DNA of 64,000 nt from Planococcus halotolerans (GCF_003289955.1 NZ_QLZR01000005.1:124001-188000); one strand, 5' to 3'. Positions 33,030-42,074 are shown, numbered from the stretch's first letter. Numbers and translations: made by a program. The notes: generated from the letters alone by a model not told the origin.

Positions 33030-34157
33030 TCATTTATTCAACGTGCTCATATTCACTGCAGCGGCGCTTAACAGCAATACCCCGCTTGTGATAAATCCGC
33101 GGTCGGCGCTCAGTGCCAGCGCACCTGTAAAGGATGAGCCCGCCACAACGCCGATTGAAAAGAAGGCGTAAAAATAACCGTAGGCTTTGCCCCGGGAACG
33201 TTCCGTTGTCGAATCGATCAGCAGCGAATTAATAGATGGAAACAGGAGCGCAAAACCGATTCCGTAACTGATCATGCTGAAGTAAAGCAGGGAGGCGGCG
33301 GAAACGGAACTCAGTAGAAACAGCGAAGTGCCCATAAGGAGAAATCCTGCTATTAAGGTATAGACAGGCTTAACGGCATCGAACAGGCGATTCACCGGAA
33401 GCAGGAACACCAAAATGGCCGCTATGCCGAAAACGCTCAGTAACAGGCCGCTCATTTCCGGTGGCAGCCCGAGACCCGAAACTTTCAACGGCAGCATATA
33501 AGCAAGGACGCCTTGCGAAAACATCAGGAAGAAAGCCCCCATAAAGGCGCGCAATAAGCCAGAGCTAAGAATGATCATGTTGAATGTAAGGGGCTCAGTT
33601 ATGAGCTCTTTTCTTTTTTTCACGGTGCGGTTCAACAGAAAAAAAGATAGAAGCCCGAGGACCAGCAGCATGCTGCCCGTAAGCGACATGGTTTCCGGCA
33701 CACTGGTGCGGCTGGCAAAAATTGCCCCATAGGCTGGGCCGAGAATTGCGGCAAGGCCGACAAACGCACCGGAAACCGCAGCTCCTTTGCCGCGGCGACT
33801 GTGTTCTGTGTGATTGGCCAGGTAAGTGAAGGCCGCCGGGACAATTAATCCTGCCGATAGTCCGTGGAGAAAACGTATGGCAAGCAAGCTATAGGGTCCT
33901 GCTGCAAGCGAATAAGTAAAAAGAAATGCAGCGGTCAAAAGCAATCCTGCCACAAGGAGTGTGAAAGGGCCTTTGCGGTCGGAGAAAATACCCGAGATGA
34001 TGTTCCCGAATGTATTGGAAAGCGAGTACATGCCGACTGCCAATCCGGTTAAAAAAGGTGTCGCCTGCAATTCAATCGCAAAAGGACTGATGATTGGCAG
34101 CTGGGCAAATAAATCGAAGAAGGCAAAGAAGATGATGATATAGATGAAAAGCTGCAT
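33030..34157 (-). CDS. Major facilitator superfamily transporter
   Basis: An integral membrane transporter of 375 residues with about twelve hydrophobic helices. The MFS A-loop signature is GNIISGIFSDRKGPF, and the fourth-helix region is LLAIRFLHGLSAGLIVPAAF with the antiporter-like GPAYGAIFASR following. It belongs to the drug/efflux-like MFS_1 group; the substrate is unknown. It is convergent with the YtxH-like gene and divergent from the lipid kinase gene. Confidence 0.88.
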   Translation of the reverse strand: MQLFIYIIIFFAFFDLFAQLPIISPFAIELQATPFLTGLAVGMYSLSNTFGNIISGIFSDRKGPFTLLVAGLLLTAAFLFTYSLAAGPYSLLAIRFLHGLSAGLIVPAAFTYLANHTEHSRRGKGAAVSGAFVGLAAILGPAYGAIFASRTSVPETMSLTGSMLLVLGLLSFFLLNRTVKKRKELITEPLTFNMIILSSGLLRAFMGAFFLMFSQGVLAYMLPLKVSGLGLPPEMSGLLLSVFGIAAILVFLLPVNRLFDAVKPVYTLIAGFLLMGTSLFLLSSVSAASLLYFSMISYGIGFALLFPSINSLLIDSTTERSRGKAYGYFYAFFSIGVVAGSSFTGALALSADRGFITSGVLLLSAAAVNMSTLNK

Positions 34158-34264
34158 TGCTGTTCCTCATTCCCTGGAAATAATAAGTGGTTTATGGATT
34201 AAGAGTGAGTGAAAAAAGGGTAAATAGAAATAATGAAGCTATTATACCACTTGGAGGTCAGATG

Positions 34265-35170
34265 ATGAAAAAGGCTATGTTTATACTAAATCCATCGGCA
34301 GGAAAAGAAAAAGCTGCCGATTATCGTGAAAGTGTTGAAAAAACCCTTAAAGAAATGGGATATATTGTCGATACTAAAGAGACAGAAAAACAAAGGGATG
34401 CTACTCTTTTTGCCCGGGAATCTTGCGAGCAGAAATATGACTTTGTTGTTGCAATGGGCGGAGACGGCACGATAAACGAAACTGTATCCGGTCTGGCGGA
34501 ACAGCCTCATCAGCCATTGTTTTCCTTGATTCCTCTAGGAACTGTCAATGATTTTGCGCGAGCACTCGGAATTTCCCTGGATCCGGAAGAAGCGATTGAA
34601 GCATTGAAAAAAGGGGCGGAAAAAGCGGTTGATATTGCAAAAGTGGGCGATATGTATTTCATGAACATTTTGGCTATCGGCGACATAGCAGAATCTACTT
34701 CCTCAGTATCACCGGAACAAAAGACACGACTTGGTTCGCTCGCTTATTTTATTGAAGGAGTCAAAGCGATCACTTCTGAAGAAGAAACTTATTTTGAAGT
34801 CGAACATGACCATGGCGTTTGGAAAGGTGATGCAAAACTGGTTCTGGTTGCATTGACCAATTCAGTCGGCGGTTTTGAAAAATTGGCGCCTGAAGCATTG
34901 ACGGATGACGGGCTGCTTCATCTATATATTATAGAACATGCGAAACTTGCCGGTTTTGTCAGAATGGCAGGAGCTTTATGGCGAGGGAAACTGGAAGAAG
35001 ATCCTGAAGTTGAAGCCATCCATACAACAAAAGTTGTCATCAGAACGAAAGAACCGTTAATTTGTAATATTGACGGTGATGAAGGATGTGCAACACCGTT
35101 TAAAATTGAAGTTCTGCCGCGCCATATTCGTGCTCTCATTCCGCCGGATAAAGATGAATTAAAAGAGTAG
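34265..35170 (+). CDS. Diacylglycerol/lipid kinase, DgkB/YegS type
   Basis: A soluble lipid kinase of about 301 residues, associated with the membrane surface. The kinase catalytic domain shows FILNPSAGK, the nucleotide-binding AMGGDGTINETVSGL, and PLGTVNDFARAL. The C-terminal beta domain includes CNIDGDEG. Bacterial DgkB recycles diacylglycerol from lipoteichoic acid synthesis into phosphatidate; other YegS relatives have unclear lipids. ATG codons at 34262 and 34265 follow GGAGGT; 34265 is better spaced. Confidence 0.9.
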   Translation: MKKAMFILNPSAGKEKAADYRESVEKTLKEMGYIVDTKETEKQRDATLFARESCEQKYDFVVAMGGDGTINETVSGLAEQPHQPLFSLIPLGTVNDFARALGISLDPEEAIEALKKGAEKAVDIAKVGDMYFMNILAIGDIAESTSSVSPEQKTRLGSLAYFIEGVKAITSEEETYFEVEHDHGVWKGDAKLVLVALTNSVGGFEKLAPEALTDDGLLHLYIIEHAKLAGFVRMAGALWRGKLEEDPEVEAIHTTKVVIRTKEPLICNIDGDEGCATPFKIEVLPRHIRALIPPDKDELKE

Positions 35171-35452
35171 AATAATGAAATCATTATATGGGGGAAGGTG
35201 TGGCGCATTTCAGAAATATTAAAAGTATGTTACTTTTAAAGAAAAAGCGAGATTTTTTATAATGTTTGCGGTATATTTAGTATATATTTAGGGAAGATAT
35301 TTCCTATAAAATCCGGCGATAGTGCTTAGGTAATAGACCATATTGCTTAAAATATTATATTATTATGAGCAAAACTGTGTTCTTATTTATTGTTTCAGTA
35401 TATAGTTAATATAGTGAGTGCAAAAACTTGTGAAAAGAAAGACGGGGAAAAG
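35171..35452. other. Intergenic region with inverted repeats
   Basis: 282 bp with no gene. An AT-rich inverted repeat TTAAAAGTA-tgt-TACTTTTAA (35219-35239) could be a weak terminator for the lipid kinase gene, though the T-run is late. A second dyad ATAATGA-aa-TCATTAT is at 35173-35188. The right part is very AT-rich and presumably contains the araC-type promoter, which I cannot place. Confidence 0.5.
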
Positions 35453-36238
35453 ATGAATATAATTGCTGTACCAACAATTCAAGAGACTATTTCCAAGATT
35501 TTCATGGCAGAGAGCGAAAACCTCAACCAATACGATGGTCTAGAAAAGTTTTTTGAAACCGAAACCCAATTAATTTACGAAATCCATCACTTGGAAAAAG
35601 AAAAAGCGAAAGAGACCCTTCGTGCTTTGATTGATATGATTTCATTGCATGCAGGTAAAGACACGATCCGCGCGATCCGCAACTATTACATAGTTCTCTC
35701 TTCAGTGATGGCACGAAAACTTTTTGAAATGCGCGTACCGCCGAAAAAAGCTTTTGCCTTCAACAATGCCTGCATCGAGCTCGTGGATAATCGCATGAAC
35801 GATTCAGAGTTCCTGTATGTAGCTGATGAATTGATCGAGTTTTTCGTATCTGTCATTTCAGAACGCAAACAGCCTTCATTCGGCCATCAGACGGTAAATA
35901 AAGTGGTGATGTTCATCAATGATGAAGTTGAACGCGACCTGTCTGTTGAAGATGTAGCGAAGCACTTCCATATTTCGACAAGCCATTTGTCACGGATTTT
36001 CCGTGAACATGCCGGCATCACATTAGTGGAATACTTGAATGTACGCCGTGTTGAGGAATCTCAGCATTATCTTCGCCATTCAGACAAAGGGATTTCAGAA
36101 ATCTCGAAACAATTCCATTTCTGCAACCAGAGTTACTTTACCCGCATCTTCAAGAAATATACTACGGTTACGCCGAAGCAATTCCGCGACAGCCAGCATA
36201 TTCCTTATTTCAGATATACATTGCCGAACGCTAAGTAA
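35453..36238 (+). CDS. AraC-family transcriptional regulator
   Basis: A 261-residue regulator. The last 100 residues are a double helix-turn-helix of the AraC/XylS type: DLSVEDVAKHFHISTSHLSRIFREHAG, then ISEISKQFHFCNQSYFTRIFKKYTTVTPKQFR. The N-terminal 150 residues are all-helical, without the usual cupin sensor, similar to Bacillus AraC proteins with a helical sensor of unknown ligand. ATG 35453 is preceded by GGGGAAAAG. No neighbouring gene is an obvious target. The terminator overlaps its stop codon. Confidence 0.9.
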   Translation: MNIIAVPTIQETISKIFMAESENLNQYDGLEKFFETETQLIYEIHHLEKEKAKETLRALIDMISLHAGKDTIRAIRNYYIVLSSVMARKLFEMRVPPKKAFAFNNACIELVDNRMNDSEFLYVADELIEFFVSVISERKQPSFGHQTVNKVVMFINDEVERDLSVEDVAKHFHISTSHLSRIFREHAGITLVEYLNVRRVEESQHYLRHSDKGISEISKQFHFCNQSYFTRIFKKYTTVTPKQFRDSQHIPYFRYTLPNAK

Positions 36239-36263
36239 GGAGAAGAAATTCTCCTTTTTTTTC
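36237..36263 (+). terminator. Terminator of the araC-type gene
   Basis: AAGGAGAA, loop GAAA, TTCTCCTT, then six T residues. Confidence 0.9.
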
Positions 36264-36284
36264 TGGGCTTTTTTTTGGGGGATA

Positions 36285-36643
36285 AGGCTTTGGCGGCGGA
36301 GCACTTCGGGGAAAAGGCTGCTCCTGCATCGCTGCGCTGCTTCGTCGCAAGAGATGGCCCCAAAATTCTTGGGGCCATCTCTCACTGTCGCTTTTCGGGT
36401 GTCCAGACTTCAGCGGCCCAGCTCTTCGGGTCATAAGTCAACTCAGTGTCTAGTCTCCAGTGCCTAACTCTTCGGGATATAAGTCAAACCAGCTACGTGG
36501 CAAAGGTCGCCACTTCACTGGTTTGCCTTATACCTTTCAGAGCTGAACAGGCACTTCCGCTTTTCGAGACTGCGTGGCAAAGACCGCCACTAGGCTGATC
36601 TGCCTTATGCCTTTCAGAGCTGAACGGGCGCTTACGCTTTTCT
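36285..36643 (-). repeat. Family-1 repeat array H (several partial copies)
   Basis: A 359-bp mosaic filling the gap before yidC2. Parts: 36285-36398, the distal half of a long-form copy with the module GCTCCTGCATCGCTGCGC (from 36320) and an extra stem GGCCCC/GGGGCC; 36399-36445, the first 47 bp of a short copy; 36446-36566, a complete short copy; 36567-36643, the second half of another. As at 10818-11298, no gene stop adjoins the array. Recombination between tandem copies would explain the fragments. Confidence 0.88.
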
Positions 36644-36701
36644 AATAGCCACAATGCTGTCATATACTATGCTGAATATTGTACACTCTCTTTTGCGCGG
36701 T

Positions 36702-36731
36702 TTGAAATATGCTCTTCGTATGCGGTATACT
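36702..36731 (+). promoter_or_regulatory. Sigma-A promoter of yidC2
   Basis: TTGAAA (36702-36707), 18-bp spacer, TATACT (36726-36731). Confidence 0.7.
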
Positions 36732-36764
36732 TCTTTATAGTTTAAAAAGGTGAAGGTGACTAAT

Positions 36765-37574
36765 TTGAAAAATAAATTACTATTAATGTCGATGCTTACT
36801 GCTGCGGTGCTTTTCCTGAGCGGCTGTTCGGCTGTAGAGAATAAAGAAGGGTTTTTCTATAGCATTTTTGTTGCGCCATTCGATTTTTCCCTTGATTATT
36901 TAGGGAATCTTTTTGGAGGCAGCTACGGACTTGCGATTGTAGCAATCACGGTTATTATCCGTCTTGTATTGATGCCTTTCATGCTGCGCACTTATAAGCG
37001 CCAGCAGGGAATGAAAGTGAAAATGGATGCTATGCGCCCGGAAATGGAAGATATCCAAAAGCGCCTGAAAGGGACAAAGGATAAAGAAGAGCAGATGAAG
37101 CTCCAGCAGGAAATGATGGGTCTTTACAAGAAACATGAAGTCAATCCATTGAATATGGGCTGTCTGCCGGTAGTCATCCAGATGCCGATTGTAATGGGTC
37201 TGTATTTTGCCATCCTTTATTCGCCGGAAGTGCGCTCGCACGAATTCCTCTGGTTTAACCTTGGTGAGCCGGATATCGTCATGACATTGATCGCCGGTGC
37301 TGTTTACTTCTTCCAGGCAAAAGTTTCACTATGGACGATGCCTGAACAGCAGCAGAAACAGATGAAACTATTCATCTACATTTCACCGATTATGATCATG
37401 TTCATCTCGTTCACCTCGATGGCCGCTCTGCCGGTTTACTGGACAGTCGGCGGTATTCTATTGATCATCCAAACATTCATCGGACGGAAATTCTATTCGA
37501 ACCATCCGGAAAAAGCTTTGGAAGCAGTGGAAGATGAAGGCGATGAGAAAGTAGTCTTGGAAAAGAAAAAATAA
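36765..37574 (+). CDS. yidC: Membrane protein insertase YidC/OxaA, lipoprotein form
   Basis: Inserts and folds membrane proteins with or without SecYEG. About 269 residues: a lipoprotein signal with lipobox LSGC (lipidated Cys near residue 21), then five membrane helices of the Oxa1 domain. Landmarks are IVAITVIIRLVLMPF (with the conserved pore Arg), a helical hairpin RPEMEDIQKRLKGTKDKEEQ, and HEVNPLNMGCLPVVIQMPI. The tail is charged. TTG 36765 is favoured by AAGGTGA 5 bp upstream; GTG 36750 overlaps the first ribosome site. It is isolated from rnpA, so it is probably a second, YqjG-like paralogue; no MifM-like leader peptide is visible. Confidence 0.92.
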   Translation: MKNKLLLMSMLTAAVLFLSGCSAVENKEGFFYSIFVAPFDFSLDYLGNLFGGSYGLAIVAITVIIRLVLMPFMLRTYKRQQGMKVKMDAMRPEMEDIQKRLKGTKDKEEQMKLQQEMMGLYKKHEVNPLNMGCLPVVIQMPIVMGLYFAILYSPEVRSHEFLWFNLGEPDIVMTLIAGAVYFFQAKVSLWTMPEQQQKQMKLFIYISPIMIMFISFTSMAALPVYWTVGGILLIIQTFIGRKFYSNHPEKALEAVEDEGDEKVVLEKKK

Positions 37575-37582
37575 TATTGAAA

Positions 37583-37614
37583 GCTTGCCGGCATCGGATG
37601 CCGGCTTTCTTTTT
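37583..37614 (+). terminator. Terminator after yidC2
   Basis: GCCGGCAT, loop CGG, ATGCCGGC (37587-37605), then TTTCTTTTT. Confidence 0.88.
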
Positions 37615-37628
37615 GGGGAGTGAAACAA

Positions 37629-37874
37629 ATGAATTCAAAAATGCTGCAAGGAATCGGAATCGCCTCACTCAGTATTGTGGCGGTCGTATTTCTGATTATG
37701 GGATATATGGATATTGCGGTTCTTTTCATGACGGTGCTGTTCGTAATGACAAATATGTTCAGGTACCGCCAGATGAAAGCACAAGGCATGGACCGGGAAG
37801 CAAAATGGATGAGAGGTATGGCAGTAATATTCGGTATCCTCTTTTTCGTAGTACTCGGAACTATCCTGATTTAA
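37629..37874 (+). CDS. Small membrane protein, unrecognised
   Basis: An 81-residue protein with three probable helices: IGIASLSIVAVVFLIMGYM, DIAVLFMTVLFVMTNMF and MAVIFGILFFVVLGTILI, linked by a basic loop RYRQMKAQGMDREAKWMRG that probably faces the cytosol. GGGGAG lies 8 bp before ATG 37629; GTG 37620 is in frame but inside that site. It sits only 15 bp after the yidC2 terminator and so may be expressed by read-through. Function unknown. Confidence 0.75.
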   Translation: MNSKMLQGIGIASLSIVAVVFLIMGYMDIAVLFMTVLFVMTNMFRYRQMKAQGMDREAKWMRGMAVIFGILFFVVLGTILI

Positions 37875-37904
37875 CTGATAAGCGAAGAATTCCTTTTAAA
37901 CATA

Positions 37905-37946
37905 AAAACAGCGTCGCCCGTTTAAACGGGCGGCGCTGTTTTTTGC
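37905..37946. terminator. Bidirectional terminator
   Basis: AACAGCGTCGCCCG pairs with CGGGCGGCGCTGTT around TTTAAA, with A- and T-runs on both sides. It separates the small membrane protein gene from the convergent 37-residue gene. Confidence 0.9.
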
Positions 37947-37975
37947 ATACTATATTATATTCCTTTGAGGTCTTC

Positions 37976-38089
37976 TTAAGCGGTAGCCGCAGTATTTTGA
38001 GCTTGCCGTTTATCCTGTTCCCGTTCGTTCAGTAAAAGATCTAAGCGATTCATAAGATTGAGAAGATCGCTTTGTGAAATTTGTTTCAT
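37976..38089 (-). CDS. Small coiled-coil-like protein, unrecognised
   Basis: A 37-residue minus-strand frame starting MKQISQSDLLNLMNRLDLLL and continuing NEREQDKRQAQNTAATA. The heptad-like spacing of Leu/Ile and the many charged residues suggest one amphipathic helix. AAGGAG lies 9 bp before the ATG. It starts 76 bp after the stop of the MFS gene on the same strand, so it may be the last gene of that transcript. I do not recognise a family. Confidence 0.6.
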   Translation of the reverse strand: MKQISQSDLLNLMNRLDLLLNEREQDKRQAQNTAATA

Positions 38090-38165
38090 TTTGCCCATCT
38101 CCTTGTAGCTTTGATACCTATTTATTCGGTCGATGGGAAGGTCTTTTGGGGGTGGAATAAAATAT

Positions 38166-39317
38166 TTAGTAAGAAAGTTTCTTTCTGGTCATCAAAACAA
38201 CGATAATGGCGGGGAACGAGAACGCAATCATTCCAAGGAATGACAAGCCGGGTGAGATTTCATAAAGGAAACCGCCGATGAATGTCAGCAAGGCGACACT
38301 CAGGCTCATAGCGACCGCAGCATAAATTCCTTGCGCAGTGGGAATATGAAGCGGGTCGAGCTTCTGGAAAATATACCGGATAAAAGCGAAATGGGCGACA
38401 CCGAATGACAAAGCGTGCAGCACCTGCGTAAAGATGAATACCCAAACAGAAGGAAACAGGAAAATCAGGATCCAGCGCAAGGTCGAACCGATGCCTGCCA
38501 GAAGAAACATCGAAGAGACACTCCATTTGTCAAACCACGTATCCGCTTTGGCAAAAAAGAGGATTTCAAAAATGATGGCGACATTGAGGATCAGGCCAAT
38601 ATAAAAGCTGTTGACGCCGATATCCTGTAAATAGATGAAGCCGTAATTATAATAAGCGGCGTGAGCACCCTGCAATAAAATCGACACGGTTAAGATGGTC
38701 AAAAATGCTTTGGATTTCAGCAGCTCACCAACAGCGCCTTTGCTCGCTTTGTTTTTGGGCTCAGGTTTTATTGATAAAGGCGCAGGCGAGACGGTCGATT
38801 GTGTAATCGCCATGAACAGCAGGCCGGCAAGCATGACCCAAAGAATCGCCTGTTCCTGCCAAATGGCGGTTACAACGCCGACAATCAGAAGCGCGATTGT
38901 GTAGCCGAGCGAACCGAACGAGCGGCTCTTGCCGTAATGGATGCGGTCGCTTTGCATCAATACGGTAGCTCCACTTTCCATGGCGGGCAAAATGTTCGGA
39001 TAGATAAGATTGAAGATGAACGTGATGGCAAACAGCATGATATAGGAATTGGCAGGTATGTAAAGCGCCATGCTGACGAGTGAAGCGATGGCAAGGATTT
39101 GCATCAGGCGGCCGAGTGAAAACAGGCGCGTGAGCATCGGGAAAAAGAGCAAAGTGGACAACGACCGGGCAATCATCCCGGCACCCATAATAATGCTTGC
39201 TGCCGAAACGCTCAGCCCTTTATCGTTGGTGAGCCATCCTGTCCAATAAGGCAGGAATATCCCCCAGGTAAAGAAGAAAGCGAAAAAATTCAATGACAGC
39301 CATTTTTGATTGTTCAT
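38166..39317 (-). CDS. MFS transporter, HcaT/nucleoside-symporter-like
   Basis: A 383-residue carrier with about twelve hydrophobic helices, of the MFS branch that includes 3-phenylpropionate (HcaT) and related permeases. Landmarks are FFFTWGIFLPYWTGWL in helix 1, ASIIMGAGMIARSLSTLLFFPML, SRSFGSLGYTIALLI (helix 4-5 region) and QVLHALSFGVAHFAFIRY in the C half. ATG 39317 has GAGGG 8 bp upstream; the longer frame to 39347 lacks a ribosome site. The substrate cannot be assigned. Confidence 0.87.
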   Translation of the reverse strand: MNNQKWLSLNFFAFFFTWGIFLPYWTGWLTNDKGLSVSAASIIMGAGMIARSLSTLLFFPMLTRLFSLGRLMQILAIASLVSMALYIPANSYIMLFAITFIFNLIYPNILPAMESGATVLMQSDRIHYGKSRSFGSLGYTIALLIVGVVTAIWQEQAILWVMLAGLLFMAITQSTVSPAPLSIKPEPKNKASKGAVGELLKSKAFLTILTVSILLQGAHAAYYNYGFIYLQDIGVNSFYIGLILNVAIIFEILFFAKADTWFDKWSVSSMFLLAGIGSTLRWILIFLFPSVWVFIFTQVLHALSFGVAHFAFIRYIFQKLDPLHIPTAQGIYAAVAMSLSVALLTFIGGFLYEISPGLSFLGMIAFSFPAIIVVLMTRKKLSY

Positions 39318-39438
39318 TCGTGTACCCTCTAATCTTTGAAAAGTCATTTCAAGTATATCGAAAGTTCATTGATTTAGGGAGAATTTAAAGCATAAAAGTG
39401 TTAGAATAATAAAGAACTTGAGAGAAAGAAGGAGAACT

Positions 39439-40302
39439 ATGCAATCTCGTTATTTAATGAATAAAAAAGATAAGAAACCTTATATAAAATGGATTTTGAT
39501 CATCGGTGCATTGCTGATTACGGCATCAATTACAGTTTGGCTATATCTTCATGATTGGAATATGGAACGGAGCCTTGATGCTTTAACAGGGGATAGCACT
39601 CAGCAACAACCGGCGGAAGAACAGATTGCGGATGTGCAGGAAGAAGGCATTGTCATTCCCGAAGAAAAAGAGGATGAAGTCGAAGAAGACCTTCCGGTAA
39701 CACCTGAGCCTGAAGAAGAAGTGGTGGAAGAAGAAGCCAAAGATGCGACTGTGTATCCGGAATCGATCGAATTGCCGGAAGAACCAACAGTGGTCAACGG
39801 CATCCTGCTTGCAAACAAGCAGAACCCGCTGCCTTCGGATTATGCTCCTGGCGTTAATCCGGAAGCACAAAGCGCATTTGACGCGATGCGTGCTGAAGCA
39901 CTAAAATCGAATATCGATTTGACCGCCTTCAGCACATTCCGGGATTTTGCCCGCCAGAAGCAATTATACGAGGGCTATGTCGCTAAAGACGGACAGGAAA
40001 AAGCGGACCGCTACAGCGCCCGTCCCGGCTTTTCGGAGCACCAGACAGGTTTAGCTTTTGACATCGGTGAATCCGGTGCCGAACAGCACTGGGCAGCAGC
40101 AAGCTTTGGCGATACCGAAGCAGGGAAATGGGTAGCTGAAAATGCACACCGCTTCGGCTTTATCCTGCGCTACCCGGAAGGCAAAGAGCAGCTGACTGGC
40201 TATATGCATGAATCTTGGCATTTCCGCTATGTCGGAAAAGAAGTCGCAAAAGAGATTTACGATGAGAAAATCACTTTGGAAGAATATCTTGAACAGGAAT
40301 AA
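39439..40302 (+). CDS. D-alanyl-D-alanine carboxypeptidase, VanY/M15B
   Basis: A membrane-anchored peptidoglycan carboxypeptidase of 287 residues. An N-terminal helix (YIKWILIIGALLITASITVWLY) anchors it outside the cell. A very acidic linker (about 45-105, rich in E, D and P) spans the wall. The M15B zinc peptidase domain has RPGFSEHQTGLAFDIG (His and Asp ligands) and HESWHFRYVG (catalytic Glu and third His). It trims the terminal D-Ala of stem peptides. ATG 39439 follows AAGGAG; the TTG at 39418 is upstream of that site. A strong terminator follows. Confidence 0.92.
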   Translation: MQSRYLMNKKDKKPYIKWILIIGALLITASITVWLYLHDWNMERSLDALTGDSTQQQPAEEQIADVQEEGIVIPEEKEDEVEEDLPVTPEPEEEVVEEEAKDATVYPESIELPEEPTVVNGILLANKQNPLPSDYAPGVNPEAQSAFDAMRAEALKSNIDLTAFSTFRDFARQKQLYEGYVAKDGQEKADRYSARPGFSEHQTGLAFDIGESGAEQHWAAASFGDTEAGKWVAENAHRFGFILRYPEGKEQLTGYMHESWHFRYVGKEVAKEIYDEKITLEEYLEQE

Positions 40303-40307
40303 ATGAT

Positions 40308-40356
40308 TTTAAAAAGGCGCCGATCAGCAGTTAATGCTGATCGGCGCCTTTTTCTT
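40308..40356. terminator. Bidirectional terminator
   Basis: AAAAAGGCGCCGATCAGCA pairs with TGCTGATCGGCGCCTTTTT around GTTAA, a 19-bp perfect stem. It is used by vanY (plus) and, through repeat copy I, by cls (minus). Confidence 0.93.
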
Positions 40357-40357
40357 A

Positions 40358-40481
40358 TTGTCCAGACTCCAACGGCCAACTCCTCGAGTCGTAAGCCACT
40401 TTGGCTGTGCGGCTGAAAAGACGCCACTTCGCCAAATCGTCTTACGCTTGTCGGAGCTGAACGGCCGTTTCCGCTTTTCTT
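40358..40481 (-). repeat. Family-1 palindromic repeat, copy I
   Basis: A 124-bp copy whose sense end (AAGAAAAGCGG) overlaps the TAA stop of the cls gene; the other end stops 5 bp before the shared terminator. It is very close to copy E in sequence. Confidence 0.92.
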
Positions 40482-41934
40482 ACAAAATCGGTGACAGTAA
40501 ACGGGCAATCGATTCTTTGGTTTTGATTAATTTCGTGCGCTCATAATAGATTTGCGTGGTGAGTTCATTCGACAGCTCCATATCCTGGCGGAACAGTCTG
40601 CCGAGTTCTATGGAAATGTCATTGTCGTAGATGAACGCGTTCACTTCGAAATTCAATTTAAAGCTGCGGACGTCGATATTGGCGGTTCCGACAGTCGATG
40701 CCTTATCATCCACCACAATCATTTTTGTATGCAGGAAGCCGTTGTCGTAGATAAAAACCCGCGCCCCCGCGCGCAGCAGCTGACCGGCATAGGAATAGGT
40801 GGCCCAATAGACAAAGGGATGGTCGGGTTTATTCGGAATCATCACCCGCACGTCAATCCCTGATAAAGACGCGACTCGAATCGCGTCATAGAAGCTGGCA
40901 TCCGGGATAAAGTAGGGAGTCTGGATATAAATGTATTCATCGGCCATATTAATCAGTTTCATATAGCCGTCTTTAATCTGTTCCCATTCTTCATCGGGGC
41001 CGCTTGAAACAATCTGCATGGAAGTTGTGCCTTTTTCAGCTATGGCAGGAAAATAGATTTCATCATATTGAATATCCTGGCGTATGGAAGCCTGATTCCA
41101 ATCGCGGATGAAACGGGTTTGGAGCGGATGCAATGCTCCACCTTCTAAGCGGAGATGCGTATCGCGCCAGTAACCGAATTTCCTGCTGAGCCCGATGTAT
41201 TCATCGCCAACGTTAAATCCGCCGATGTATCCTATGCAACCATCGATAACGACGATTTTTCTGTGGTTGCGGTAATTCAGGCGGGGATTGATGAGAGGCA
41301 GGATGGAAGGGAAGAAAGTTTCCACTTCGCCGCCGTACTTGACCAACTCTTTAAAATGCCTTTTGCTCAATGTACGTGAGCCCATATCATCATACAGCAA
41401 CCTGATTTTTACCCCTTGTTTCGCTTTTTCTATCAAGGCATCCAATAGCCGGTTACCCAACTGATCCAGCCTGAAAATATAGTATTGGATATGTATATGG
41501 TGTTTTGCATTCTCAATATCTTTTAACAGCGATTCGAATTTATCGCGTCCATCATTGAAAATTCGGACATCATTATTTTGAGTCAGAACAGCACCGTTAT
41601 TCCGCAGGTGCAGATAAATAAGATCTTTGTATTCCTTTGAGCTTTCATTCCTGAAATGGAAGGTGCCGTCATGAAGCTCGTTCATCTGATGAGCGATCAA
41701 GTTCTCGATTCCAATCCGTGTACGGCCTTCCCATTTAAATAAAGTCTTTTTCCTGAGGCGCCGCCCAAGCAGCAGATAGACAAAGAAACCGGCAATCGGG
41801 ATGAAAAACAGTACTAATAGCCATGCCCATGTCGAAGAAGCATCACGGCGTTCAAGAAAAACCAGTGCTGCTGCAAGGAAGATGTTCAGTATGAAAATGG
41901 CGATAGATAAAACGCTGATGATGGTGAGAGTCAT
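40480..41934 (-). CDS. cls: Cardiolipin synthase
   Basis: Condenses two phosphatidylglycerols to cardiolipin and glycerol at the membrane. The 484 residues include two N-terminal membrane helices (ISVLSIAIFILNIFLAAALVF and WAWLLVLFFIPIAGFFVYLL) and two phospholipase D HKD motifs, HRKIVVIDG about residue 225 and HTKMIVVDD about residue 405, each followed by GxxN. The start ATG 41934 has AAGGGGAAG upstream. The stop codon forms the edge of repeat copy I. Monocistronic as far as visible. Confidence 0.95.
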   Translation of the reverse strand: MTLTIISVLSIAIFILNIFLAAALVFLERRDASSTWAWLLVLFFIPIAGFFVYLLLGRRLRKKTLFKWEGRTRIGIENLIAHQMNELHDGTFHFRNESSKEYKDLIYLHLRNNGAVLTQNNDVRIFNDGRDKFESLLKDIENAKHHIHIQYYIFRLDQLGNRLLDALIEKAKQGVKIRLLYDDMGSRTLSKRHFKELVKYGGEVETFFPSILPLINPRLNYRNHRKIVVIDGCIGYIGGFNVGDEYIGLSRKFGYWRDTHLRLEGGALHPLQTRFIRDWNQASIRQDIQYDEIYFPAIAEKGTTSMQIVSSGPDEEWEQIKDGYMKLINMADEYIYIQTPYFIPDASFYDAIRVASLSGIDVRVMIPNKPDHPFVYWATYSYAGQLLRAGARVFIYDNGFLHTKMIVVDDKASTVGTANIDVRSFKLNFEVNAFIYDNDISIELGRLFRQDMELSNELTTQIYYERTKLIKTKESIARLLSPIL

Positions 41935-42043
41935 TTTACTTCCCCTTTTTTTGCATAATACATTGTATTTACAGTATAAACCATATAATTCTCAATAAGA
42001 AGAATTTGTAAAAATCAACTTTGTGATTCTTTCGTAAAGTAAA

Positions 42044-42067
42044 AACCCGCTTCGAAAGAAACGGGCT
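42044..42067 (-). terminator. Terminator of the squalene/phytoene synthase family gene
   Basis: On the minus strand CCCGTTTC, loop TTTC, GAAGCGGG is followed by TTTTTA. Confidence 0.8.
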
Positions 42068-42074
42068 TAGCGGT

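Noticed and set aside
35173-35188. Fur-like dyad ATAATGA-aa-TCATTAT after the lipid kinase gene
   Set aside because: The spacing does not match the Fur, PerR or Zur 7-1-7 pattern and it is about 260 bp from the next start codon.
36644-36764. A MifM-like leader peptide controlling yidC2
   Set aside because: No open frame with a ribosome site lies between the repeat array and yidC2.
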